Position numbers and translations under genes: made by a program. The notes under the pieces were generated by a model. That model did not search any database. It saw nothing but the letters and a program-made list of their open reading frames with translations, and was not told the DNA's origin. Source: Spirosoma sp. (lineage in GTDB: Bacteria > Bacteroidota > Bacteroidia > Cytophagales > Spirosomataceae). Taken from it: a stretch of 50,735 nt of DNA. This document shows positions 8,443 to 18,150 of the stretch, one piece after another (positions within the stretch are counted from its first letter, which is position 1; the number at the start of each line of letters is the position of its first letter). The stretch lies in assembly GCF_026391055.1 (NCBI RefSeq), contig NZ_JAPLET010000007.1:1-50735 (forward strand), given 5' to 3'.

Positions 8443-9660
8443 ATGAACTATACGATTAACAAGTCCGCCAAGAGTAGTGCCTTACAACCTCAACCGGAAA
8501 AGGCACTCGTTAAAAATAGCGTAGCTTCCTACGCCTTTGCCAGTTCGCCCGAGGTTCAGAACCTAGTCTGTTTTTCTCACCTGCGCTGGGATTTTGTTTA
8601 CCAACGTCCGCAGCACCTGCTCAGCCGTGCCAGCAAGCAGTGGAACGTCTGGTATGTAGAAGAACCTAAATGGGACGATACCCTCCGGCTCGATATCCGG
8701 CAGGTCGACGACCGGCTTTGGGTGGTTGTGCCGCATTTGCCGCATGGCATCGACGACGAAACCGCCGTACGGTTGCAGCGTCAACTGGTGAATCAGTTGC
8801 TGGAACAGGAGCAGCTTAACGACTTTATTGCCTGGTATTACACACCGATGGCCCTCCGCTTCAGCGGCCACCTGAAACCACGCCTTACCGTATACGACTG
8901 CATGGACGAGCTGTCGGCTTTTTCGGGCGCGTCTCCGTTACTGCTCGATCAGGAGGAAAAGCTCATTCGCAAAGCCGATCTGGTTTATACCGGCGGGTAC
9001 AGCTTATACGAAGCCAAACAAAACCGGCATTCGCAGGTGTTTGCGTTTCCCAGTTGCATTGACGCCCACCATTTCTTGCCCGGCAGGGCCGATATACCGG
9101 ACCCCGACGATCAGCGCGCCATTGGTGGCCCCCGCATCGGCTTTTGCGGTGTCATTGACGAACGGCTCGACCTGAATCTGCTGGGTCAACTGGCGAAGCG
9201 CCGACCCGACTGGCAGTTTGTGCTGCTGGGGCCGGTCGTTAAGATCGACCCGAACAGCTTGCCGCAAGCGTCGAACCTGCACTACCTCGGCATGAAAAAC
9301 TACCGTGATCTGCCCGCTTATTTTGGTAATTGGCAGGTAGCCATGATGCCCTTCGCCATCAATGAAGCTACCCGGTACATCAGCCCAACCAAAACACCCG
9401 AATACCTGGCTGCCGGTCTGCCCGTTGTCTCGACGCCCATCCGCGATGTGGTACGTTCGTATGGCGGCTGGGGGCCGGTGCTCATCGGCGACTCGGCCGC
9501 TACCCTCGAAAAGGCCATTGAGTTTGCGCTCAAGGCCGGTCATGATGCCGATTGGAAAGCCATTGATGCCCGGCTGGAAGAACAGTCCTGGGATAATACC
9601 TGGCAACAGATGCAGCGACTCATGAATGCACAGCTTCAGGGCGTTTTGGCGGAGCAATAA
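8443..9660 (+). CDS. Glycosyltransferase, GT-B fold (family 1/4 type)
   Basis: The 405-residue protein has the two-lobed GT-B layout. An N-terminal Rossmann-like half carries LVCFSHLRWDFVYQRPQH, and a C-terminal donor-binding half (from about residue 225, RIGFCGVIDERLD) ends with TKTPEYLAAGLPVVST, the usual E-and-G-rich sugar-nucleotide site. It should transfer a sugar from a nucleotide donor during surface polysaccharide or glycolipid synthesis; donor and acceptor are not deducible. There is no signal peptide, and it is probably cytoplasmic or membrane-associated. Divergent from the GH1-like gene. Confidence 0.82.
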   Translation: MNYTINKSAKSSALQPQPEKALVKNSVASYAFASSPEVQNLVCFSHLRWDFVYQRPQHLLSRASKQWNVWYVEEPKWDDTLRLDIRQVDDRLWVVVPHLPHGIDDETAVRLQRQLVNQLLEQEQLNDFIAWYYTPMALRFSGHLKPRLTVYDCMDELSAFSGASPLLLDQEEKLIRKADLVYTGGYSLYEAKQNRHSQVFAFPSCIDAHHFLPGRADIPDPDDQRAIGGPRIGFCGVIDERLDLNLLGQLAKRRPDWQFVLLGPVVKIDPNSLPQASNLHYLGMKNYRDLPAYFGNWQVAMMPFAINEATRYISPTKTPEYLAAGLPVVSTPIRDVVRSYGGWGPVLIGDSAATLEKAIEFALKAGHDADWKAIDARLEEQSWDNTWQQMQRLMNAQLQGVLAEQ

Positions 9661-10026
9661 ACCGCCCGAGTTTCTAGGCGAAGTATACAGGCAGTCGGTG
9701 CTTATTCTGCTGGCGTTGCTGGTAACAGTCCGGCTGCATCAGGGCGGTATCTGCGTCAATTGCGCCAATAACCAATGGACTGAGGCCGTGAAGTAGCCCG
9801 AAGATCAACGAGTGGTGTTACCCGGTTCTGACCGCATGAAGTCGGGTTTTACAACCTGCCCGATCCATATTCTGTAGGTTTTGAGAAACCTACTTGAGTC
9901 AGATTCTCAAATATGGCTTCACAACTTTCCCCGGAGTCTTACTGGCCGAAGATTCTATACGCATGCAAAACCGCAGCTCAATCTGTCGACTGAACTGCGG
10001 TTTTGCATGCGTCTGCGGAGACAGGA
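9661..10026. other. Intergenic region between convergent genes
   Basis: 366 bases without a convincing gene. It contains a short hairpin at 9874-9893 (GTAGGTTT, loop TGAG, AAACCTAC) and the large inverted repeat at 9959-10012. Confidence 0.55.
9959..10012. terminator. Large hairpin between convergent genes, probable bidirectional terminator
   Basis: Two perfect 18-nt arms (9959-9976 and 9995-10012, core GCAAAACCGCAG) surround an 18-nt loop. It lies between the ends of the glycosyltransferase and the prolyl oligopeptidase. There is no long T-run after the stem in either direction, so terminator function is inferred from position. Confidence 0.55.
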
Positions 10027-12165
10027 TTACTTGCTGGCGATCTCTTTTAAGCTTTTTACGCCCATATTCCAGAGAATGAAGGAGTAAATATCGGCCGTTG
10101 TTTCGATGTTCTTCTTCGTGTTGCTGGCTCCGTGCCCCGAGTTCGTGTCGATTCGAATCAATACCGGATTCGGCCCTTTGTATGTTGCCTGCAAGGTTGC
10201 TGCGTACTTGAACGAGTGAGCCGGTACCACCCGGTCGTCATGATCGGCGGTGGTGATGAGCGTAGCGGGATACTTGATACCGAGTTTGATATTGTGTAGG
10301 GGCGAGTAGGCATACAGCGCCTTGAACTCCTCCGCATTGTCGCTGCTGCCGTAATCGGCAATCCAGTTCCAGCCGATGGTGAACTTATGGAACCGCAGCA
10401 TGTCCATTACACCCACCTGCGGAATAGCCACCTGGAACAGGTCGGGCCGCTGGTTCATCACGGCTCCCACCAGCAAGCCCCCGTTCGATCCACCCTGAAT
10501 GGCCAGTTTGGCCGGGCTGGTGTACCGCTGGGCAATCAGGTATTCGGCTGCAGCAATGAAATCATCGAAAACGTTCTGTTTTTTGAGCTTCATTCCCTGC
10601 TCGTGCCACTTCTCGCCGTATTCGCTGCCGCCCCGTAAGTTGGCTTGTGCATACACACCACCCTGCTCCAGAAACGGAATCCGGAACGGACTAAATGACG
10701 GCGGTAAGCTAACATTGAAACCACCATAACCGTACAGAAGCGTTGGGTTGGTGCCATCCAGTTTCAGTCCCTTCCGGTACGTCAGGAACATGGGAACTTT
10801 TGTGCCGTCTTTACTGGTGTAAAAGACCTGTTTGGTTTCGTAATCGGTCGGCTTGAAATCGACTTCAGGGGCGCGGAACACAGTACTTTTCCGACTGGCG
10901 ATATCATAGCGGTAGATGGTAGGCGGGAACGTGAAGGACGTAAACGAATAGAAAACGAATTTGTCGTCTTTTTCGCCCCCAAACCCGCTCGATGAGCCAA
11001 TGCCGGGTAGCTGAACCTCCGTCTCATACTTGCCGCTATAGTTGTATACGACTACTTTAGAGGTCACGTCTTTTGCGTATTCTACGAATAATTTGCCACC
11101 GGCCGCGCTAACACTGTTCTCGGCAATAGGCTCGGGTTTTTCGGGGATGATCGTCGAAAACGATCGCTTTTTGGTGTCGAAGGCAATGACTTTGCTGTTC
11201 GGTGCCTTTTCGTTGGTCAGGATCAGCAGGCGGTCTCCGTCGTTGTCGACAACGCCGTAGCTGAAATCCGTAACCTCGGCTACCACGGGAGCGAACGTCT
11301 TCACCGTCGATTGAGCATCGAGAAAAAATAGCGAATTACCATCTTTCCCGTTGCCGCGATCGCTGACAGACAGCAGCGCGAACCGCTCATCGTCGGTTGT
11401 GCTGACAATGTGAAACCGCTGCGGGTTTTTGGCGTCTTCGTACACCAGCCGGTCGGCCGATTGCGGGCTGTTTAGCTTATGGAAATAAACCTGATGGTTC
11501 TCATTTTTAGCGGCCAGTGCGCTGCCTTCGGGCTTCGGGTAGCGGCTGTAGTAAAAGCCATCACCCTGCCAGGCGGCCCCGGAAACCTTCACCCACTCGA
11601 TTTTATCGGGCAGATACGTCTTGGTCGCCAGTTCCATCACCTGATACTCCTGCCAGTCAGAACCGCCTTTCGACAACCCAACGACGGCGTATTTGCCATC
11701 TTTGGAAAGCGAAAAAGCGCCTAGCCGGGTGGTGCCATCGGCCGAAAGTTTGTTGGGATCAATTACAAGTTCCGGGTTGGCGTCGAGGCCCTTTTGCCGA
11801 TAAAGTACGGCCTGATTTTGTAAGCCGTCATTTTTTGAGAAGTAAAACCAGTCGCCCTTACGATTTGGGGCCGAGTATTTCGGGTAATTGTATACTTGCT
11901 CAAGCCGATCCTGAAATTGCTTGCGGTACGGAATCTGCGAGAGATAGTCGAACGTAACCTGATTTTCGGCTTTGACCCAGGCGGCTGTTTCGGCCGAGCG
12001 GTCATCTTCGAGCCAGCGGTAAGGGTCCGCGACCGTTGTTGAATGATAGGTGTCGACCTGATCCGTTTTTTTGGCGACCGGGTACGGAAGCGGGCCGGTG
12101 GTCTGGGCTAGAATGACAGACGAACTCAACATAGGAAGTAATCGAATGAGATGAAGGTAACGCAT
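10027..12165 (-). CDS. Prolyl oligopeptidase family serine peptidase (S9A)
   Basis: The 712-residue protein has a signal peptide (residues 1-20, ending ILAQ) and the length expected for the family. An N-terminal beta-propeller covers about residues 75-440 and an alpha/beta-hydrolase domain the rest. The catalytic serine is S560 in GGSNGG, the Asp lies in DHDDRV (641-646) and the His is H678 in SGHGA. The family cleaves short peptides after proline, with the propeller filtering out large substrates. The periplasm is the likely location. It is divergent from the sensor kinase at 12373. Confidence 0.93.
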   Translation of the reverse strand: MRYLHLIRLLPMLSSSVILAQTTGPLPYPVAKKTDQVDTYHSTTVADPYRWLEDDRSAETAAWVKAENQVTFDYLSQIPYRKQFQDRLEQVYNYPKYSAPNRKGDWFYFSKNDGLQNQAVLYRQKGLDANPELVIDPNKLSADGTTRLGAFSLSKDGKYAVVGLSKGGSDWQEYQVMELATKTYLPDKIEWVKVSGAAWQGDGFYYSRYPKPEGSALAAKNENHQVYFHKLNSPQSADRLVYEDAKNPQRFHIVSTTDDERFALLSVSDRGNGKDGNSLFFLDAQSTVKTFAPVVAEVTDFSYGVVDNDGDRLLILTNEKAPNSKVIAFDTKKRSFSTIIPEKPEPIAENSVSAAGGKLFVEYAKDVTSKVVVYNYSGKYETEVQLPGIGSSSGFGGEKDDKFVFYSFTSFTFPPTIYRYDIASRKSTVFRAPEVDFKPTDYETKQVFYTSKDGTKVPMFLTYRKGLKLDGTNPTLLYGYGGFNVSLPPSFSPFRIPFLEQGGVYAQANLRGGSEYGEKWHEQGMKLKKQNVFDDFIAAAEYLIAQRYTSPAKLAIQGGSNGGLLVGAVMNQRPDLFQVAIPQVGVMDMLRFHKFTIGWNWIADYGSSDNAEEFKALYAYSPLHNIKLGIKYPATLITTADHDDRVVPAHSFKYAATLQATYKGPNPVLIRIDTNSGHGASNTKKNIETTADIYSFILWNMGVKSLKEIASK

Positions 12166-12372
12166 AATCCGGGCGTTTTTTATAGACAGTTAAGGGAATC
12201 TACGCGAATTACGGGGCTGGCAACGAAAAACCAAATAAGCCTGTTCGAATAGGTTCACGCACTGTTAGGAACATCAATTATTTATTTACATTTAGTGCCG
12301 GGTGAAATCTGAAATCGCCGGATAAGTGGCTTATTCATACGTAATTGTTGTCATGTTTGTTGCTTGCTAACG

Positions 12373-15300
12373 ATGCGAACTCTGCTCTGCATTTGTGTCT
12401 ACTTCGTCATCTGTATCCATCTGCATCAGACTGGATGGGCGCAGGCAGCGAGGCCGGGTGCCGCTCCCACGTTTCGGGTCGATCACATTAGCGTGCGCGA
12501 CGGCCTGACCCAGGGATCGGTCTATTACATGCTGAAAGATAGCCGGGGCTTTCTGTGGTTCGGTACGCAGGACGGGCTCAATCGCTACGACGGGCACCAT
12601 TTTCGAACGTACCGGCCCGCCCTTGGGAAAGCTGGCAGTGTGCTGCCGGGCTCCATTCGGGGTATCAATATCTTCGGTATAGTAGAGGACCCCGACGGTA
12701 ATCTGTGGATAGGTACCGAAGAGGGCCTTAATCGCTACGACCGGCAGCGCGACCGGTTCGACTGCTTTTTTGCCAACCGATCGGCCACCAGTCAGAGACG
12801 GCTGGCCAGTCGCATCCTTCCCTTCTTTGTTGATACCGATGAACTGCTCTACCTGAGTGATGCAGAAGGGCTGGTGCGGTATCATTACCGTACGCAGCGT
12901 AAGACCATTCTGGCATCGGACCTGCATCCAACAAAAGAATACGATCTCCAGAGTTCGACCGTTCGAACACCTGCGGGCGATGTCTGGCTGCATGCACCAA
13001 TGGGTTTGATGCGGTATAACCTGCGAAGCCGGACACTCTCCCGGTATTTCAGCGATCATGCCGACAATCAGTTTGGTGCGACTCTGCCCGTCTTTTCATT
13101 CTTTGTTGATACGGATGATATTGTCTGGATTGGTACCGGCAACGGGCTGATTCGCTTCGACCATCATCGGAAAACGGCCCAAACCTACGCCATCGCCGGT
13201 ACTCGGCCCATTAGTGAAATCTATAGCATTGCCCCCGATCAGCGCAGCCGGCTCTGGTTAGGCACCCAGCGAGATGGGGTTCTGTACTTCGACAAGCGAT
13301 CCCGGTTGTTCGGGCAGATAAATCGGTTCACCCAGACTAGCCGCCAGTTGAGTGAGCTGAAAATCAGTAAAGTGTACGTCGATCGGCAGGGTATAGTCTG
13401 GGCCAATATGGACCCCGATGGACTGGCCCGCATTATACCCGATGCCTTTCTGTTTGGCGGGCTTATTAAGGCCGTCTCTTACGATCCACTGCTGGCCAAT
13501 CAGAAACTGAGCAGCTATACCGTTCGAGGGTTTATGGAAGAACAGTTCGATCGTTTATGGGTGCTTACCGAAAACGGTATTGATGTGTTTAATCCCCTTA
13601 CAAACCGGATAGTAGAGCGTTTTCTGACGCGTAAACCGTCGGACGCTGGCCTGATAAACCCGAAAGTCAGATGCCTCTATCGAGACCCAAAGCGGCAGAT
13701 TTGGGTGGGAATTCAGGGGGGCGTATTGATATACAGTCCGGCGGCTAAAGTATTTGAGTCAATTCGTTTTGAGTCGTCCATTCCCGACCAAGTTCCGGAC
13801 GACTACGTCCGGAACTTGGTCAGTATTTCGGATACCATGCTGATTGCCGCCACCGAAAGTGGTTTGTACGCCTTGGATACCCAACGGCGGTTATGGTCGA
13901 AAGTGCCGACTCTGGCCAATCAGAACGTATTTAGTCTTTTCTATAATCCATCGACCCGGCAATTGTGGATCGGGACTTTCCTGAATGGGTATTACTGCTA
14001 TCAGTTAACCGCAGGGCGGAATCCATGGCGGTTTATCCGGTCCGGTCTAAAAGGCTACACCATATTGAACATCAGGCCCGACGATCGCCAGCCGACTCTT
14101 TGGCTCTCCAGCGACCGGGGGCTGATCAATTTGCCGGATAAAAGCAATCGCTTTCAATTATACACGGAGCGGCAGGGGCTGGCCAATTCATTTGTGTACG
14201 GAACCTTATCCGATGCGGACAACAACATCTGGATGAGTACAAACCGGGGCGTCTCGCGCTTGAATCCCGCTACGAAAATGATTAAAAATTTTATGCCGGG
14301 TGATGGGCTTCAGGGGTACGAATTCAATGGGAATGCTTTTCTGAAAACGGCTTCTGGCGAGCTATATTTCGGTGGGGTAAGCGGCTTCAACCGATGCCTG
14401 CCGGATGCGTTTCGGCCAAGTTCCTACAGCCCTTATGTGTATGTCAACTCGCTGAACATCAACGAGGAGCCCTTTGAGTCTGATACATACGTTGGTGAAG
14501 ATAAACGCATTCGGGTCAGGCATACGCAAAACACCCTGTCGCTGGAGTTTGCGGCTTTGGACTATACCAGCAACGGGCACAACAGCTATCAATACCAGCT
14601 TTCCAACTACGATGACCACTGGGTGATGGCCGGAGAGCGAAATTATGTCCGGTATGCCAATCTACCTCCCGGTAACTATATATTTAAGGTAAGAGCCGCC
14701 AATCAGGATGGGCACTGGAGCGCACATACACGCACACTGGCTATATATATTGAACCGCCTTTCTGGCGGAAAGTCCCCTTTATCATGCTGGTGCTGCTGA
14801 TTTTGGCGGCCCTGGTTTGGGTATGGATACTCCACCGCGAAAATGCCATTCGTACCCAGCAGGCCGACCGGGTGCGGTTAGCTTACGATATTCAGGAACA
14901 GGTAAAAAAAGACATTGCCCGGGATATACACGACGAAATAGGAACCCGGCTGGCAACCATCAAACTCTACATAACTCAGCTTACGCAACTTGCCGGTGCA
15001 ACGCCGGGTATTATTCCACTCAGAGCAACCATATTTCAGTTGATCAACGATACTATCGGCGATGTACGCAATATGCTGCGCAAGTTAAACCCCCAAACCC
15101 TGGAACGACATGGATACATAGCGGCTGTGGATGAGTTGTTTGCCCGGATTACAGCCAGCGGAATTGTACAGGCCCAGTATTTGCTGAATGGAATTACAGA
15201 GCAGGAGAACCGGCTTCTGGCCGAGGTGGAGGTAATGCTGTATCGAATTACGCAGGAACTGGTCAGTAACTCCCTCAAGCACGCCAACGCAACAATGATT

Positions 15301-15564
15301 AATCTAACCATAACTCAGATGCCCGACCAGATCGTGCTGGTATATCAGGACAACGGGCGTGGGTTTAATTACGACCAAACGCAGAAAAAAGCGTCGGGTC
15401 TGGGAATTGGAAATATTGAATCCCGGGTGGGTATTCTGGGCGGTCGCATTGCCTGGAAAAGTCAGGCCGGCCAAGGGGTACAGGCCATTATAGACGTGCC
15501 TATAAGTCCGCTGGCGAAGCATTCTGTGCCTGCACCGCAATCGAACCTGCCCCTTTCGGATTAG
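12373..15564 (+). CDS. Two-component sensor histidine kinase with propeller sensor domain
   Basis: The product is about 1063 residues. I chose the ATG at 12373; a TTG three codons earlier is in frame. After a signal peptide, repeated Reg_prop-type units (GLTQGSVY, GFLWFGTQDGLNRYDG, NLWIGTEEGLNRYD) build a two-propeller periplasmic sensor to about residue 715. A Y_Y_Y domain follows at about 723-783 and one membrane helix at about 800-823. The kinase part has the HisKA_3-type phosphoacceptor H853 in RDIHDE, then a GHKL ATPase with the N-box around E962 and N966 and G-boxes DNGRGF and GLGIGN. Such kinases pair with NarL/LuxR-type regulators, but none is adjacent. It probably senses extracellular carbohydrate or cell-surface cues. 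Confidence 0.9.
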   Translation: MRTLLCICVYFVICIHLHQTGWAQAARPGAAPTFRVDHISVRDGLTQGSVYYMLKDSRGFLWFGTQDGLNRYDGHHFRTYRPALGKAGSVLPGSIRGINIFGIVEDPDGNLWIGTEEGLNRYDRQRDRFDCFFANRSATSQRRLASRILPFFVDTDELLYLSDAEGLVRYHYRTQRKTILASDLHPTKEYDLQSSTVRTPAGDVWLHAPMGLMRYNLRSRTLSRYFSDHADNQFGATLPVFSFFVDTDDIVWIGTGNGLIRFDHHRKTAQTYAIAGTRPISEIYSIAPDQRSRLWLGTQRDGVLYFDKRSRLFGQINRFTQTSRQLSELKISKVYVDRQGIVWANMDPDGLARIIPDAFLFGGLIKAVSYDPLLANQKLSSYTVRGFMEEQFDRLWVLTENGIDVFNPLTNRIVERFLTRKPSDAGLINPKVRCLYRDPKRQIWVGIQGGVLIYSPAAKVFESIRFESSIPDQVPDDYVRNLVSISDTMLIAATESGLYALDTQRRLWSKVPTLANQNVFSLFYNPSTRQLWIGTFLNGYYCYQLTAGRNPWRFIRSGLKGYTILNIRPDDRQPTLWLSSDRGLINLPDKSNRFQLYTERQGLANSFVYGTLSDADNNIWMSTNRGVSRLNPATKMIKNFMPGDGLQGYEFNGNAFLKTASGELYFGGVSGFNRCLPDAFRPSSYSPYVYVNSLNINEEPFESDTYVGEDKRIRVRHTQNTLSLEFAALDYTSNGHNSYQYQLSNYDDHWVMAGERNYVRYANLPPGNYIFKVRAANQDGHWSAHTRTLAIYIEPPFWRKVPFIMLVLLILAALVWVWILHRENAIRTQQADRVRLAYDIQEQVKKDIARDIHDEIGTRLATIKLYITQLTQLAGATPGIIPLRATIFQLINDTIGDVRNMLRKLNPQTLERHGYIAAVDELFARITASGIVQAQYLLNGITEQENRLLAEVEVMLYRITQELVSNSLKHANATMINLTITQMPDQIVLVYQDNGRGFNYDQTQKKASGLGIGNIESRVGILGGRIAWKSQAGQGVQAIIDVPISPLAKHSVPAPQSNLPLSD

Positions 15565-16106
15565 CGGGTGGTGTACTCAATGCGGGAAGTGATCCGCGGA
15601 ATGAGTCCCTGCGCGTCATTTTTCAGCAGCATCTCAAACAGCAGAACCGTAGCCGCTGCGTCGCCCTGCGCCCGGTGGCGGCCATTGAGCGGGATTTCGA
15701 GGGAGCGACAGAGTTTTCCCAGACTATAGGATGGATAACCCGGCAGCAGCTTCCGGCTGGTACGAACCGTACACAGTGTTCGTCGCAGAAAGTCATGCCC
15801 CAGCCAGTTTAACTCCTTCTGGATAAAACTAAAGTCGAAACCAACATTATGCGCCACGAAAATGGCGTCTTGGGTAATGTTAAGCACATCCCCGGCTACG
15901 TCCGCGAAGGTTGGAGCGTCCTGCACCATTTCATCAGAAATACCCGTCAGATGCCGGATAAACGGCGGAATCGGGCAGCCGGGGTTAAGCAGTGAGTGGA
16001 ACGAATCAACTACCTGCTGCCCGTCGTGGCGGAAGATGGCAATTTCGGTAAGGCGAGTAGGGCCTTTCACGCCCCCAGTCGTTTCTACGTCAACGATACA
16101 ATACAC
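15561..16106 (-). CDS. DnaQ-like 3'-5' exonuclease (DEDDh)
   Basis: The 181 residues form one exonuclease domain: D6 and E8 in VDVETTG, HNVGFDFSF with the third acidic residue, and the closing H and D in RHRAQGDA. This is the DEDDh set seen in the polymerase III epsilon subunit and related nucleases. It lacks other domains, so it is not a fused UvrC-like or polymerase protein. The stop overlaps the end of the convergent kinase gene by 4 bases. DNA proofreading or repair is the likely role; the partner is unknown. Confidence 0.88.
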   Translation of the reverse strand: MYCIVDVETTGGVKGPTRLTEIAIFRHDGQQVVDSFHSLLNPGCPIPPFIRHLTGISDEMVQDAPTFADVAGDVLNITQDAIFVAHNVGFDFSFIQKELNWLGHDFLRRTLCTVRTSRKLLPGYPSYSLGKLCRSLEIPLNGRHRAQGDAAATVLLFEMLLKNDAQGLIPRITSRIEYTTR

Positions 16107-16237
16107 AAAAGAAAAGTTTACGGAATACGTTCACTTCCTCGACTAAAGCAGGCTTGCTGGTCAGTGAGTTGACCAAAACCGTAAATTTTAGCCGGATATC
16201 GTAAACGATGAACCGAATACCCTATAAAGGTAAGGTT

Positions 16238-17749
16238 TTACCGCGAAGCCTGCAACGACCGGTTATGAATCGGCTGTTTCTCCGGCCCCGGCCGAACCAC
16301 AACACCCTCCCGGATAAGCCGTAATGTATACTCTAAAATATAGTCGCGATTCACCATCAGGTCGTCAAAACTACGGGTGACGATGAAATCGGGTTCGACG
16401 GTAAAGCCGTTGGCCCGCTCGGTGTCAACGGCGTGTGTAAGCTTTTTGAGCGGAATCCGCACCTGAAGCCGGGAGTTGGGTAGGGTAACGGTTTTAAAGT
16501 GACCGGCAAAGTCGCCCCAGTAGGCACTACCACTCGCTTCGCCAACGAAAGTGCCCATGCCGGCATCGAGGGTTTTGGCCAGCACCGTTGTCGTCGCCGA
16601 GAACGACGCGCCGTTTTGCATGAAGTAAATATTTCCTCGAAACGCATCCCGGTGCCGTGGGCGGTATCGGCGGTTGCCGGATCGGCTGGCAAATCCGCCG
16701 GATTTATCGGTTCGGTATTGCAGACTGAAATTGAGTGCCGAGAAAGGGTTCCAACGGGTAACCAGTTCGGCGCGGGCGGCCTGTTTCATCTCTTCGTGGT
16801 CCATAATCCGGAACGGTTTCGGCATCCAATACCGAAGTAGCCGGGCCGAATTCACCACAATGCCACCCCCATTGCCCTGCATATCAACGATTAAATTCTG
16901 AACATTCTGCTCGCGCAGTGTTTTGAACGCCCGTTTCAGCCGCCGGTTATACGCCCATTGAAACGGGTCCTTCTTTTTAAGTCCCATAAATGACGAGACC
17001 CGCAAGACCGCCGTTCGGGTCAGCGTATCGACAATTCGAACGGATAGGTTAGGACGATGATCAAGCTCTGCCCCGTACCGACGCTGTATAGTAGACCTAA
17101 AATTGGCCAGGCTCAAACAACGAACCCGCGTTTGCCGAACAAGCGTGTCGCCGGTGAGCCGGTAGGCGATTTTAACCGAATCGGCCGAGCCAAACCAGGC
17201 TGCGTAATAATCGGCAAACTGGACCATGCTCCATTGCCGCCGTCCGGTCAGGTTGTCGCCATCGGAGCCGGAGTGGTCGGTATTCATTAATTCGCGGTGA
17301 ACGTCGGCCACTGGTTTCCCATTGATGGATAGCAATTCGGTGCCGCGTTGCAGGCTGCTATCGGCCGATACGTTGTGACTTATATAGTACTGTGAATCGA
17401 CCAGCCGGATGTAGAACGGGATAAAGCGGGTAGACTTGCCGATGTAGTTTTTTCGGTGATTCAGGTTGGTATGGCCGTCTTTGAGGGCGGCTACCAGTGG
17501 ACTGACATGGTGGAAAAACGCCATATAGTCGTAGGGTGCCGTAAGTCGGTTGTATAACGAATCATACAACTGCTCCATCCGGGGCTGTGGCGTGTAGTAG
17601 CCCATGCCGGGATGGAGCAGATCGAGCTTGCGCTTTAAATAACTGAGGTCGGTACGAGCCTGTGCTGGCGTGAGCACCTGAGCTGATAGAATCTGATAAC
17701 TTATGCCGACAAATAAGCCTATCAATGTAACTGTTTTACTAATCTTCAT
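16238..17749 (-). CDS. S41 family (C-terminal processing type) peptidase, secreted
   Basis: The 503-residue protein has a signal peptide (about 1-22, ending LSAQ). A weak PDZ-like segment (GTELLSINGKPV, about 136-147) precedes the S41 core. Markers are VDMQGNGGG (about 288-296) and NGASFSATT (379-387), where S382 or S384 is the nucleophile. Family members cleave peptides in the periplasm using a Ser-Lys pair. The substrate is unknown. No operon partner is evident. Confidence 0.83.
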   Translation of the reverse strand: MKISKTVTLIGLFVGISYQILSAQVLTPAQARTDLSYLKRKLDLLHPGMGYYTPQPRMEQLYDSLYNRLTAPYDYMAFFHHVSPLVAALKDGHTNLNHRKNYIGKSTRFIPFYIRLVDSQYYISHNVSADSSLQRGTELLSINGKPVADVHRELMNTDHSGSDGDNLTGRRQWSMVQFADYYAAWFGSADSVKIAYRLTGDTLVRQTRVRCLSLANFRSTIQRRYGAELDHRPNLSVRIVDTLTRTAVLRVSSFMGLKKKDPFQWAYNRRLKRAFKTLREQNVQNLIVDMQGNGGGIVVNSARLLRYWMPKPFRIMDHEEMKQAARAELVTRWNPFSALNFSLQYRTDKSGGFASRSGNRRYRPRHRDAFRGNIYFMQNGASFSATTTVLAKTLDAGMGTFVGEASGSAYWGDFAGHFKTVTLPNSRLQVRIPLKKLTHAVDTERANGFTVEPDFIVTRSFDDLMVNRDYILEYTLRLIREGVVVRPGPEKQPIHNRSLQASR

Positions 17750-17891
17750 CGTTTCACGTTACGGTAGTAAGAAATCCTATAGAATTTCTTGGTATTCATT
17801 CCGTGAAGATAAAATTTAGCGTAACTAAAATCAATAGGAATTGTTTAGTACCTCATTAAAATTTTGTTTTCGGTAGGCTTTGCCATCTCAA

Positions 17892-18101
17892 TCAGTCATC
17901 TTTCCGATGCGGAATAACCGTCCAGTGCTTCACTCCCGGCCTATTTTCGGCAATAATAGCGGCTGCTACTTCTTCCAGATTTTCTTCGTTGGTTGTAAAA
18001 AACAGACTTTCAGTCTGATCGCTGCCCTGAGTTGTACGCACTTCATAATATTCGTTATGGTGCTCGATGGTATGTTTTTCGACAAGCTGGTATTGTGCCA
18101 T
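17892..18101 (-). CDS. Small conserved-looking cytoplasmic protein, unknown function
   Basis: The 69-residue product (MAQYQLVEKHTIEHHNEYY...) is polar, without signal or membrane segment, and ends in a WTVIPHRKDD tail. The amino acid balance is like a real protein and the opposite-strand frame over the same bases is poorer. The family is not recognised. It lies about 50 bp downstream of the EamA transporter gene on the same strand and may be co-transcribed with it. Confidence 0.55.
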   Translation of the reverse strand: MAQYQLVEKHTIEHHNEYYEVRTTQGSDQTESLFFTTNEENLEEVAAAIIAENRPGVKHWTVIPHRKDD

Positions 18102-18150
18102 GGTAGAGAAGAGTAGTTAGGTAACGATAACTCGGAAGATGGATAGATGG

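Noticed and set aside
9881..10087. Two overlapping short frames over the hairpin
   Set aside because: They consist of the inverted repeat and the end of the opposite-strand peptidase gene.
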